64,000 nucleotides of DNA from Boswellia sacra (taxonomy: Eukaryota > Streptophyta > Magnoliopsida > Sapindales > Burseraceae). The translations under genes and the position numbers were made by a program. Location: NCBI GenBank assembly GCA_013180625.2, contig SNVD02000468.1, positions 434,001 to 498,000 on the forward strand, written 5' to 3'. The notes under the pieces are model-generated. The model saw only the letters and a list, made by a program, of their open reading frames with translations, did no database searches and had not been told where the DNA came from. Shown here in pieces: positions 48,700 through 59,748 of this stretch; positions within the stretch are counted from its first letter, which is position 1, and the number at the start of each line of letters is the position of its first letter.

Positions 48700-49892
48700 G
48701 AGGCTTAGAGGTCAGGCAGCACCGCTTGACTTTGTTGAGATTCATTACTTTTCTGTTCTATGGATGCCTTACCATCACTGTCCCACTCCCCTGAGTTATT
48801 AGTGAATTTAGCGATGAATTTAGCTATAAATTGAGCTTTGATAGAACTTCTTGGAACAAAATCAACTTCAAATTTGCTCATCTCAATACTCCGTTTGGTC
48901 AGGCGTCCCGATAGCTCAGGTTTTTGGAAGATTTGTTTTAAATGGTTGGTCAATTACAAAGTGAATGGAGTGAGCCTAGAAGTAAGGTGTCAGCTTTCTA
49001 GATGAGACCACCAAGGCTAGAGCCCACTTTTTTAGTGCTGGATAGTGGGTTTCTGCATTGAATAGCGACTTGCTAGTGTAATAAATTAGCCTTTGGATCT
49101 TACCTTCTTCTCGCACTAATACCAAATTGACTGCGGTACCTGATAATGCCAAGTATAAATAAAAGGTCTCACCATTCTTTAGTGTGGTGGGTTGGTCAGG
49201 CACTGTTTAAGTTGTTGGAAAGTTTTTTCACCCTCAGATGTCCACTCCATGTTTTTCCCTTGCTTAATCGCCTTAAAGAACAAGTGTAATTTGTCCATAA
49301 CCCCAAAAATAAAGTGACTAAGTGCAAGGCGGCCAGTGTGCTGCTGAACCTGCTTCACAGTCTTTAGAGAGTCCATCATTTGGATTGCTTCAATTTTATC
49401 AAGATTGGCCTTGATACCTCATTGACTGACCATAAACCCTAGGAATTTCCCAGTTGCTACCCCGAATGCACCCTTTTCACGGTTCAACTTCATGTTACAC
49501 TTCTTCAATACTTTGAAAGTTTGTTTCAGATCAGCCACATGTTTTTTCCTTCTAACCAACTTGGTTAGCATATCGTCCATGTATACCTCCATGTTCTTGG
49601 CTATTTGATCTTTGAAGAGTTTGTTCACCAACCTCTAGTATATCGCTCTTGTATTTTTTAAGAAGGGCATGACCTTCTAACAGTATAGCTCTTGATTAAT
49701 GACAAATGAGGTCTTATCTTTATTTGATCAACGTATCTTAATTTGGTTGTAGCCTAAAAAGGTGTCCATGAAGCTTATGAGTTTGTGCCCTACCGTCGTG
49801 TGAACTAGCTGGTTGATTCTAGGTAAAGGAAAGCTATCCTTTAGGGCTTTCATTCCACTTATCATTCAACTTTTTCACAAGCACTTTGTTAG
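48700..49892 (-). pseudogene. RT C-terminal two thirds and gypsy RNase H of the Tat element (broken)
   Basis: The frame resumes left of the solo LTR with LANKVLVKKLNDKW (about 49850-49892). A deletion follows, and then DSFPLPRINQL near 49820. The polymerase motif is VYMDDMLTKLV (about 49580), followed by KLNREKGAFGVATGKFLGFM (about 49440) and the tether region VKQVQQHTGRLA. The degenerate gypsy RNase H is LYLALSGTAVNLVLVREE, then YYTSKSLFNAETHYPALKKW (48976-49200), and SRSSIKAQFIAKFIAKF at about 48830. Stops and frameshifts occur at about 49640-49760, 49420, 49200 and 48960. Confidence 0.87.
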
Positions 49893-49897
49893 CTAGC

Positions 49898-52522
49898 TGT
49901 GAATGGGGCTTTCATCCCACTAGAGTATTTGCGACCACGACACTATGTCAAAGCCTCTTTCGAGATGTAAGAAAACATAAATGAGCCATAGGTATGTCTA
50001 AAGAATGGAGTTATCAACCAATTATTCAATTTAGAATGAATTGGGGTAATCTGATCCCTCGCTTCAGGACCTGAAGTACTATCATCCCTTCAGAGATGGT
50101 TTGAGAAGTTACGTATGAGCCACTCAACTCATCTAGATCCAAGAATATTCGGCCTCTACTAGGATATACCAAATAAGAATAGCTTATATTGTTATACAGT
50201 CTGCTTAAGTTATTCGCTTTATGCATAAGATATTCATTTTATTTTCATCTAAACATGTGAGGTATATTCAACCAAAGCAGTTGTATATTCATACAAAGAA
50301 AGAAGGAAGAGAATATAGTTACATTCCTTTTCAAATATAGGGGATAGAGGATAGGATTACATCAATTTATTCTTCAATAAATAAAGTAACTCTGGATACT
50401 TCAAATATTCAATGATATAAAATATTCCATACACAGCATATTCATGCAAATCAAATATTCAATATAAGCATTTAATTCGAAGTGATGGTCCCTGACCATC
50501 AATGTGAGTCCACCATCACTTCATGGCATCATGCATTCATAATTATTCAATCGTGGTATATTCATACATGTATTCATAACAAATCAACTAGAATTCTAAT
50601 TAAAGCCATAAATTATAATTATGGCACTGCTATCTAGATTCGATACTTCTTATCATCGTAATTCTACCTAAGCATGATAATTCTAGCTTATTCATAGTAA
50701 TCATAGTGAATCATGACATTTCTAGCCTAATGTCACTACCTTATTATTTTACAAGAGGAGATCGTGCGGCCTAAGGCGCTAACACTCCCTAAAGTGCACC
50801 TAAATAAGTCTTAAATCGTTAAAAGAGAGGTTCAAGCAATAGAGAACAAGGACATGAGATATTTGAGTGAGGAAATACTCACCATACACAAATTATTTTG
50901 CAAAGCTTTTGGAGTGTAAAGACACTTAAGCTACAAGACTCTCAAGCCTTGAGTCTCGCATTACTTGCCTAGAAATGAGGGTTTACCATGTTTATAGGCT
51001 TGCACCTCTTTAATGTGTGGCTAACATTATACCACTTGTCACTACCCTATTGACTAAGACATTACATGGGCTCCAAGCATATCTAGATCCTTCCTAGATA
51101 TTTTCATCCTTGCTTGATGGCTAAGTATCTATAGATACATTCATACATGCCTAGACATCATGAGACTACTTTATACTACACTAGACATCTCTAGAGAACC
51201 CTAGATACTAGATGTTTTTACATGCCTCTGAAACCTTTCGTAGCATTCCACATCCTCTGTCATCTTTTAAAACCTTTTAAGGCCTTCTAAAGTCTTCTGC
51301 ATGCATCCGAGGCCTTCTAGAACCTTTCAGAAACTTATGAAACACTGCCTCTAATTCCTATCTCATTGTATTGCTCTCAACACAAGGATCCTAAATCACC
51401 ATAACACCTGCCTCGAAATCCTATTCCTTGGCATACTTTAGAGCAAGCTTGGTGTAGAACTGTGTGCATGTCACACAAGGCGTGACACTAAGCAAGGCAA
51501 TTCTAGTCTAATTCAATCAATCAATATCAAAAAAAGCTATTCTAGCCTAATTCAAACATTCAAGGGTAAACATGGTAATTTTTACCTATTTGATGATATT
51601 TTTTAGCATACTTCAAAAATCATAAGTTTAATTCCTAATCATGCTTCTATCATGTGCTCCTAAACATGATTCTAAGGCATTCGCAAAGAAAATAAACTCA
51701 TAATCATCTTTCTCGATAAATGAGGGAAAGATGACTTACTTGACACACATTTCTACCTTGCAAAACAAACGAGGGTTAGAACAATTCATAAAACCCTAAA
51801 CATGCTTCTAAGCATCAAATTAAAATCTTAAAATGCTTATTCTAAAGCAATAAATAAATAAATAAATAAAGAAGAGAAAATGAGGGAAAAGAGAACTGCT
51901 CTCAAGATGTACCTTTGCTGGGTTTAAAGCAATGAAACGGCTAAAAAAATTTACAAGAAAATATCTTTGAATTCTCAAGTATGTCTTCAAGAGAGAGAAG
52001 AAAGGATTTCAATGTGTCAATGAAAATGAGGAGAGGCGGTATTTATATAGTGAAGGGTTGAAGGTGAAAAAGGAAGCAAAAATAAAAAATGGAAGGTTTC
52101 AATGGAAATTTTTCAAAAATAAACGGGGGAGTGCCGACTAGCTATGAAAGGACCATTGGTCGGTGGTAGGACGACCAACTAACCATTAGCCAGTGGTGGC
52201 CCACTAAACCCCTTTGCTTTGTGTTTTCACAATGCAGTCTCCTTTGACCTTCAACGGCATGTACCTCTTCGAGTTCAACTTCGATTTGTGATTCATAAAA
52301 TTCTGTGAAAACTAGACATCCGTAGCTTTGCATTAATATATGACTCATCATCAGATCCCTCTGGATTAATTTTTTGATTTTTCAAAGTTATACATTAGTT
52401 TTCAAAGCTTTCAATCGATTTTTTCCTAACTCTATTCTTTTTGCCTCCAAGGGCATTTTAATCATTTTTTTGTCTTCATTCATCTTTACTTCATCATCGA
52501 GCCTTAAAATCGAGTGTCAACA
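49898..52522 (-). mobile_element. Solo LTR (about 2.6 kb) inserted in the RT of the Tat element
   Basis: It is flanked by a perfect 5-bp target-site duplication, CTAGC (49893-49897 and 52523-52527). On the minus strand it begins TGTTGACACTCG and ends CATTCACA, so it has the TG...CA ends of an LTR. Removing it and one CTAGC rejoins the RT frame (YPD, a stop, LAN). There is no coding region, primer site or polypurine tract. A TATATAAATA box on the minus strand near 52035-52047 would be its promoter. A related full element is not in the window. A non-LTR origin is unlikely given the ends. Confidence 0.82.
52036..52047 (-). promoter_or_regulatory. TATA box in the solo LTR
   Basis: The minus strand reads CTATATAAATAC, in a good position for an LTR promoter about 480 bp from the LTR start. 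Confidence 0.45.
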
Positions 52523-52526
52523 CTAG

Positions 52527-53031
52527 CTAGTCAGGGTAATCGACCTCTCTGATGAAATCCACTTGTAGAAGCTTATTAACTTCTACGGCCATAAATTCAT
52601 ATTGATTTGCATCATTAGCCCTCAATTTCTGTTTGACAGGCCTAATTGCCAAATCAATGTTCAGTCGATGGCAAACGACTGATGGATCGACATTCCACGC
52701 GAAGATGTCTTTATATTTGGTCAAGAGGCCTTTCAACTACTATTATTGTTAGGTTGGCAATTTACATCCTAGCTTTACAATCCTCTCGCTATGATTTGAA
52801 TCCAGCTAAAGTGAGACTAATTCCTTCTTTGGCTCCCCCCTTTACACCTTATCCTTCCTTAGAGGATCTAACTCATCATTTTCAGAATCGCCTTCGTTTG
52901 GCCTGGCATCAATTATTTTGCTTCTGAATGACTCGTCAATGCAAGGCCCTACATTTGTAATCCCTACTACATTGCATGGTCTAATGGCCACTTCATAACA
53001 AGCATGTGAGGACTACTGGTTACTCTTGACT
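52527..53031 (-). pseudogene. Protease/RT linker and RT N-terminus of the Tat element
   Basis: The minus strand from the CACTA insertion site reads VKSNQ, then SHACYEVAIRPCN (protease end and linker). The RT N-terminus follows: FAWNVDPSVVCHRLNIDLAI, KQKLRANDANQYEF, VNKLLQVDFIREVDYPD at 52527-52736. The frame is cut by the solo LTR. A stop precedes LAN at the junction. Confidence 0.85.
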
Positions 53032-53069
53032 CACTACAACAAAAAAGGGTTTTTCTGTCGGCCGAAAAA

Positions 53070-53575
53070 TGACACATATCAGAATGCATGTCGATTTTTG
53101 CGCGACATAAATGGCCTTGACACGTATTCTATATGTGTCACTTGGTCAAACCGACACAAGCATATGTGTCGTTCAAAAACAGATATGTATTAACAAATAT
53201 TTGTTACATAGTAACAGATTTTATCAAATATATGTCAGTGATTAAGTGACACATATTTTGTGTCGGTTAGATACGACATACTAGTGTCATTCCGTGACCG
53301 ACACATAATATGACAGACACAAATGGACTCTCGAAATGTATGTGTCATTCTGTGATCGACACATACTTCTCACTAAATGACACATATTCGTGTAACATTT
53401 ATGTGTCGGTTTTTGGTCGACACTTACATTTAAAATATTTAATACGTGTCATTCTCTGACCGACACATAATTCTTCACTAAGTGACACATATTCTATATT
53501 TTCATGTAATCTTTATGTGTCAGTTTTTGGCCGACACTTATATTTAATATGTGTCATTCTCTGGCCACACAATGA
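53070..53575. repeat. Left subterminal repeats of the 9.4-kb CACTA element
   Basis: More than a dozen copies of GACACATA / TATGTGTC and GTGTCGGTTT in both orientations. The same motif family occurs at 18105-18240, so the two elements are related. Confidence 0.85.
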
Positions 53576-53825
53576 ATATGAACTATCAGTATTTACATTC
53601 TGATAATCCAAAATCTAAACGCAAAAGCTATTATGGTTCAACTCATCTATTTATCACCACACAATGAAACAACAATAATTTCCACATTAAACTTTAAAGT
53701 TCTGGACCTCAATTGTTAAATGTTAAGGCAGGAAACAAAAAGCTTTACAGGTCTTGCTACAAATAGTATATTGGCTTACAAAAATTTGTTTCATTACAAA
53801 AAAAAGCAACAAAGTATATTGGCGT

Positions 53826-54001
53826 ACTTCAACGATTGGAGGCTGACCCTTGAGTCCAACTTTTAGATAGTTCTTCTTTATCTCACATACAACAAACTTA
53901 GATTTTGTCCCAGCAGGAACCGGAATACTGATAGTCACCTCTTGCAGGGTCTGTGTCCAGGAGTAGTTTTCCATACCAAGACCATTGCCTTTATTTGGAG
54001 C
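53826..54001 (-). pseudogene. Captured NudC-domain (BOBBER1-like) exon
   Basis: The minus strand reads PNKGNGLGMENYSWTQTLQE, then VTISIPVPAGTKSKFVVCEI and KKNYLKVGLKGQPPIVE. This is the start of the CS/NudC domain of plant BOBBER1-type co-chaperones, which act with Hsp90 and in stress granules. The exon is bounded by an AG acceptor (CTGCAG side at 54001) and a possible donor after IVE. The rest of the domain is not visible nearby, so only a fragment was captured. It is on the opposite strand to the clathrin fragment. Confidence 0.85.
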
Positions 54002-54759
54002 TGCAAGTAGAGAAAGTGAGTCAGAGAACAAGCTTGACGCATGAAGCCAACAACATCTCTAATTTCAATTAAATAAACATAAATTAAAAAAAATAATTAT
54101 TTCATAGTGATTAATCTAATAGCAATTAACATATTTTAGGATCAACAAGGCAAGCAAGAAATAACAGCATGTGGCTACAAATCTACTCAATCAAAATATT
54201 ACATTGATGAATATTACACATAAACAAGTTACTCCACAACGTAACCCCGAAAACAAAAGAACCCCTTTTTGTTGAAAAAGAATCAATGTTTACTCCATTC
54301 TTCAGCCAAACGTTTAACAAATTTCTAATAATGAAAGCAAGTTTTTTCTTCCTTTTAATCAATACAAATTCTGGAGTATTATCCATCAAAATCAAACATG
54401 AAGGACATGCCAAACAATATATAAATATAAGAAACAAATACATAATTAGCACTACAGGAGGATAGCTAAATTATGATGTGAAGCTTAATAAAGTGAGGAA
54501 AATTAAGTATCATTAACAATACAAGTACATATAAATTTTGATAATCTAGAATCTAATAAATCTATGGCTGTGTTCCTTTTCGTTTTTGTATAACCGTTTT
54601 CCGTTTTCATCGTTTTGAAAATCAGTGGATATGTGTGCGTTTTTATTCCCCAAATTAATTTTCATAAAACAGAAATTATTCCGTTTTTACCCCTAATTGT
54701 ATGCCGAATTTACAAAATTTTTGCCCCCAAATTTAACAAATCTGCTTTAATCATCTGCG

Positions 54760-55262
54760 CCCTAAACTCGTTTCCACCGTTTTTCACCTTAGAACCGCCA
54801 TCTACGCTCCTTGCCACCATCGCCTCCTCCTCTACTCTCCTTCTCCATCTCCGCCTGGTCGTTTCTCAGCCTCATCACCTTTCTTCTCGCCTCTTGATCT
54901 CTGCTCTCCTTCGCCAACGTCAGAAGCATAACAACCGTAGCAGATCGTCTCCACTGTCGACGCCTCTGTCACCAGCCTCGACATCAGCTCCTTGCCCATC
55001 GGCGCTGGGCCTTTCTCGGCCTCACCACCTGTCCTATCGCCCCCTCATCTCCTCTCTCCTTCGCCACCGACAAAAGCAGAACAATCGTAGAAGACCATCT
55101 CCGTCGTCGCCACCGTCAGCGGCCTCGACATCAGCCCCTTGCCCATCGGCGCTGTCCCTTTCTCGGCCTCACCACCTATCTCGCATCTTCATATCTCGTC
55201 TCTCCTTTGCCACCGTCACTTGCCGATCTGCTCAAGAATTACCTACCGTGATTGATATGAGG
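54760..55262 (+). other. GC-rich gene-like segment with tandem repeats, possible first exon of the cargo
   Basis: A 216-codon open frame (54615-55265) spans this segment but is mostly two-plus copies of a 147-150 bp repeat (TTTCTCGGCCTCACCACC starts at 54862, 55012 and 55159). It is rich in Ser, Pro and Arg. It ends ELPTVIDMR just before a GTAACA donor at 55262. I do not recognise a protein. It may be a leader or first exon upstream of the clathrin-like exons, or an unrelated capture. Confidence 0.4.
54862..55205. repeat. Tandem repeat, unit about 147-150 bp, 2.3 copies
   Basis: Copies start at 54862, 55012 and 55159 with the motif TTTCTC(A/G)GCCTCA(T/C)CACC and share CCTCGACATCAGC(T/C)CCTTGCCC. 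Confidence 0.88.
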
Positions 55263-55985
55263 TAACAATTGTGTGATTGCTGGTTTTTACAATAATTATA
55301 CAATGTAAAATAGTTGTGCTTGGTTTGATTGCTGGTGGAGGTGGATGTTGCATGCTCAATACTCGACGGGTTGTTGCCGAATTGATTTTTTCTGTGTGTA
55401 TAAAAATGAAATTGATGGCTGAATTGAGGTGTTTTTTGGGTTTCTCTTGAAATGAATTGGTGGAATGGAAGTGTTGTCTACTGGTTGCGATGTTTAGTTG
55501 GGTTATCTTTCTGGATTTGTATGTAGTGCAGTTGTGTTGTCAATTACATTGATGAATACGTTATTGCATAATTGTTAAATGTGCTTTAATTTTGATTGAT
55601 TGCTCACACACGGTTTTGCTTTTTATGAAATGAATTTGCTTTTTGTTTAACAATTCATTTCACAAAGATACAAAGTGAATCCGGAATTCAGAATCAAGAT
55701 GGCTGATGTGTGAATGTGAATTTTTTCTGATAAATCAATATGAAATGCATCAATTTTCCGCTGGCTGCATATGGTTAGGAAATTGCATGTGAGCGGTGAT
55801 AGTTATTATGTCGTTATGTGTGTAAAGAACAAGTTAAATGAGTTGTTTGAGATCTGCAGCAGGCTTAGTCTTGGGCGGGGGAGTACATAAAAATTGAACA
55901 GGTATATATGGAACCTCTTCACACAAAATCCTGTCAATTGATGCTCTAGTGTCTTTATTATAACTTTCATGACATATTTGTTGCA

Positions 55986-57190
55986 GCCCCCTACATCATT
56001 TTTGTCTGCCATGGAAGATTATGTGAAGCAGGCTCCAACTTCTTTGGCGTTACAAAGTACAGCAGTATGATGTCTCAACACTTTCGATTTAACAAATACT
56101 TGTAGATCATCTCCAAACTTTTAAGAGTTTATTTATTTTTTAATAACCAGAGTTGTATACTTGGCTAATAGAAGCTTATGTCTAAGGGTTTATTAGTCCT
56201 GCTTACATTTTTCTTTTCATTATATACATAGACGGTGTATTTGGTTATTTTGCAGTTTAGAATGATTGATTGAATTTTTAGCGGGGAATATGAGATAAAT
56301 AGATCTCTAGGCAAAATCTACCGAAAAACATTAGGACATGGAAGATGCATTGATTTGAGATTCATTTTATTTAGTGTTATTACTGGAATTTAGTTAAAAT
56401 CCTCAACCAAAAAAAACGGATGAGGAAGTTTCATTTATGCTTGCCCTTTTCGAATTGACAACTATATTGTTTATGCCACGGAAATTTTACTCTTTGAATT
56501 TATTTTTGTAAAACTATGGTCAGGCGAGTGATATTCCTGCTATAAAAGGTCCAGAACCCGTTGCTGCTTCCGAAGCTGATTTGTTAACCGATAACCAAGA
56601 TTCCTGTGCTAAAGAGGAATCACCTGAACCAACATAGAGTGACAATGAAGCTAGTAAACAAGAGGCTGATGCTAAAGACCAATGTGTGACAACCTCTGAA
56701 CCAACAAGGGATAACCAAAGTGAACCTGCAGCCTTGCAACAGATTGGTGATCTTCTGGTAAGGGTTTTTCTTGAGTCAATACAAAGTGCCTTTTCATGCA
56801 TCATCATATATTGTTCAAAATTTTGCTTTCTTAACTTACCAATCCCTATTTATTATTTTTAATTTTATTTATTTATTTATTTTTGAGGGCTTGGATGAGC
56901 CAATCCAGGAAGCATCTCAACTGGATGAAACCAACCTCCTCGCACTGGCAATTGTTACCTCTGGTGAATTATTTTACTTTCATTGAGCTCTTCATTTCTT
57001 TCCTTTTAGAGTTATCATTTGGTGACATTTTTATAATAATACATTAATGATCATCTTCTATTTATTATAACAGAGAACCCATCAAATTCTGGAAATGAAC
57101 TCAATGAGGCATGTGAAACCCTAGGTTGGGAGCTTGCACTTGTTACAGCACCAAGCTCCAATAGTACTGTAGCAGCAGAGCCCAAATTGG
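55986..57190 (+). pseudogene. Captured clathrin assembly protein (ANTH/AP180 family) C-terminal exons
   Basis: Plus-strand exons: 55986 to about 56065 (PPTSFLSAMEDYVKQAPTSL), about 56522-56757 (SDIPAIKGPEPVAASEADLL, acidic linker, then LQQIGDLL), about 56889-56961 (GLDEPIQEASQLDETNLLAL), about 57074-57190 (NELNEACETLGWELALVTAP). Acceptor AG and donor GT signals bound them. The order and the DLLGL..P and GWELALVTAPSSN motifs match the C-terminal, clathrin- and AP2-binding part of plant ANTH-domain proteins of endocytosis. The N-terminal ANTH domain is not present. A TAG in SPEPT*SDNEA (56634-56639) and the missing ends make it non-functional. Confidence 0.85.
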
Positions 57191-58174
57191 TTAGTTCTAT
57201 GTCAAGCAATTTCATCTTTAATATGAAAGGAGGCTAGGTTAGCAAAGGTGAGGCAATTTGATTCTGATAAAGAAATGGTGTGAAGATTTCCAAGCTTTGA
57301 TATGATTGCAAAAGGTGCTTGGCTGTTCTTCTCTACCTTGTTGTAAAAGACAACTATTAATGGATATCATAATCCTTATCTGCTTCGTCAAAGTTGATAA
57401 CTTCGCAAAAGTTTATGCTTCTTTGCGAATCATCCTGTGGATGTAATCAATGGCAAACTCTTCAAAGCTGGCAAAACACAAGCAATTATCGAGTAAGAAG
57501 AGCTTTGCCACTGTTCCCTTTCTGTCTTTTTAACAAGCTCCATAATAGTTCAATTCAGTCACGATCGAAACGTCTTAAAGAGTAGTTTTAAGTCTCTTGT
57601 CATAAGCTAACAATATCTGTGTTTCTCAAGTTACCAATCTCGTCATTCTCCTACTATAGATTCATGGGATTTGCTTCAATCAATGCCAGCCATAAATTAA
57701 TAGTCAACGGCTTAAAAAAATAGAATAAAATCATAAATTTACTTGGGTTACCAAGTTTAATTAATAGCATAAAAAAACTATACCGCATTTCCGCTTTTAA
57801 CTTCTGAAAAGCTAAAGACAGTGCCATTTTTATCTTGTCAATTAATTTTTTCAATTTACTTAAAATTAATCATGCCAAGTTGCCAACAGCTGTTTCACCC
57901 TTTTGATAACCATATAAAGTGCTAATTGAAAAGTGAAACAAAAGCAACTCCAACTCCTATCATGTTTTGGTTAAAGTGGTTGTCGTAATCGGCTAAGTTA
58001 ATAGTTAATTTTATAGCTATGTCAATTGAGTAAAAATATAATTAAGATTAGTTTTTTATTGTAATGTGTTCGAGTATGTAAGGAAATAGTAATAATTGTT
58101 AATAAGCCTATTATTTATACAGTTTGTTAGAATAAGTGTTTTGGATTCATTTCCAAACGCATTTTATATTTTTG
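57191..58174. other. CACTA cargo, nothing recognised
   Basis: AT-rich sequence after the clathrin-like exons. It may include 3' flank of the captured gene; no ORF supported. Confidence 0.4.
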
Positions 58175-58425
58175 TTTTGAAAATTTGATTTCAATTATTC
58201 ATTATCTTGTTTTTGTTTTCAAAATTTCAATTCCAGAATTTATTTCCAAACACATATCTTGTTTTTTTTTTCAAAATTCCAATTCCAGAAAACATTTTCA
58301 AACGCATATCTTGTTTTTGCTTTAGAAATTCCAATTCCAGAAAACATTTTCAAACGCATATCTTGTTTTTGTTTTCGAAATTCCAATTTCAGAAAACATT
58401 TCCAAACGCATATCCTGTACTTAAA
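58175..58425. repeat. Tandem repeat, unit about 60 bp, four copies
   Basis: Four successive copies of a block with ATTCCAATTCCAGAA(A/T)...TTCCAAACGCATATCTTGTTTTTG. The open frames on both strands here are only the repeat translated. Confidence 0.85.
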
Positions 58426-59630
58426 ATACATTCTCTGAATCTATGAAATTCATTTTCTAAACCATTTTGAAAATAAAAACACATGAAATAAGAAATAACA
58501 CACCCTATACTTTCAACCTGACACAAATAAATAGATAAATGATAGAGTGTAATATAGTTTTTGCATGCTTCTTCTCCTGAATCCATGATTATGATTAATC
58601 AATAGTAATCTATGATGCCAAACCCCACCACGTAATTAACTCAACCACCCAGCCTTCATCAAATATACTAGTTACATCTAAATTTTACAAATTCTTTCTT
58701 ATTACCAATTAGTGGGAAACGTATGGGCCATACCATTATTCATTTCAATGTAAAGCTAGTTTAGCTACAAATGCTTTGCTTTACACTTTCTTTCACTACA
58801 TCCATCCATATCATCAATTGATGATTTCTTTCACGACAACTACTAACACTAATCAATCTTTTTGATTTCATTCTTTCTAAAAAGCAAAAGCAAATAATCC
58901 AATGGCAACTTATAAAGGTCCACTTAAAAAAGAATAATAGGTTCCCACTCCAGTCCAATAACAATACTTAAAAATGAATCACTTACAATGACAGAACACT
59001 TTATTCGCAAGGATTCAGACACCACAAAGATTGAAAACAGAAACTACGAATACGCATTTGAGATCATCAATAGATATTGGCCAACCAAGGCATAATGATT
59101 ATGACAAGCAAACGTTCAACAAAAAAATAAAAGAGAAAGAAACCCCAAAAGAAGAAACATGTACCAATGGGTTCAGAGCATTAAAAAAAGAAGAAACATG
59201 AAAAACATGTACAGTTGCAAAAATGTATATGCAAATTAAGAATCAAAAACTTTAAAAAGACTCAAAACCAAAACAATTAACTTGACTCTGATTTATATGT
59301 TTAGACTAATACCCATGAACTGAGATAGAGTAATTGAGTAATGAACTAACCAGATTTGTTCACCAACACTCCACCAATGACTGAAACGATATCGTCTACC
59401 ATGAATGTCAAAATACTAGCAAAACTTCTTTTAATAATGAGCCGAGGGATTTGAGAGTGAGCAATGAGAAGAGGAAGAAGAAGCTGAGTTATCAGAAGAG
59501 GGAGATGAATGACAGTGATGAGATAAGTGAGGGAAGGAGATGAGAGTGACGGCTAGGTTAGCCAAACAATGGAAATAAGGATAAGCTGAGTTAATTTATA
59601 CTAGTGGCATTTTTGTAATTTAGAAGAAAG
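58426..59630. other. CACTA cargo, not recognised
   Basis: Mostly AT-rich. On the minus strand near 59350-59402 a short gene-like segment reads MVDDIVSVIGGVLVNKS before a GTTAGT donor, which could be a captured first exon of unknown origin. Confidence 0.35.
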
Positions 59631-59639
59631 GGAAAGTGA

Positions 59640-59748
59640 CACATAATTGAAATAACGGGTTTGACTTTGGTATACTTGACAATGTTTTTTAAAACTGACA
59701 TGTAACTTATAAAGGGAAGTGACATGTTAGACCAAAATTGTTGTAGTG
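59640..59748. mobile_element. Internal CACTA right-end-like terminus
   Basis: In reverse complement it begins CACTACAACAATTTTGG, then ACATGTCACTT, ACATGTCAGTTTT and AAGTCAAACCC. The 62401 end has the same order of motifs (TGTCACTT, CTGTCAGTTTTT, AAGTCAAACCC). It is a second right end of the same family inside the 9.4-kb element. Its three flanking bases, TCA, do not match those left of 53032. Confidence 0.7.

Noticed and set aside
50026..50226. ORF in the solo LTR
   Set aside because: Short, within a non-coding LTR, no recognisable domain.
54615..55265. 216-codon ORF as a host gene
   Set aside because: Mostly a 150-bp tandem repeat within a CACTA element; kept only as a possible first exon.
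58207..58446. ORFs on both strands in the 60-bp repeat
   Set aside because: Artefacts of tandem repetition.
53032..59748. CACTA element ending at 59748
   Set aside because: The flanking bases (ACT versus TCA) do not match, whereas 62401 has matching ACT and restores the reading frame.
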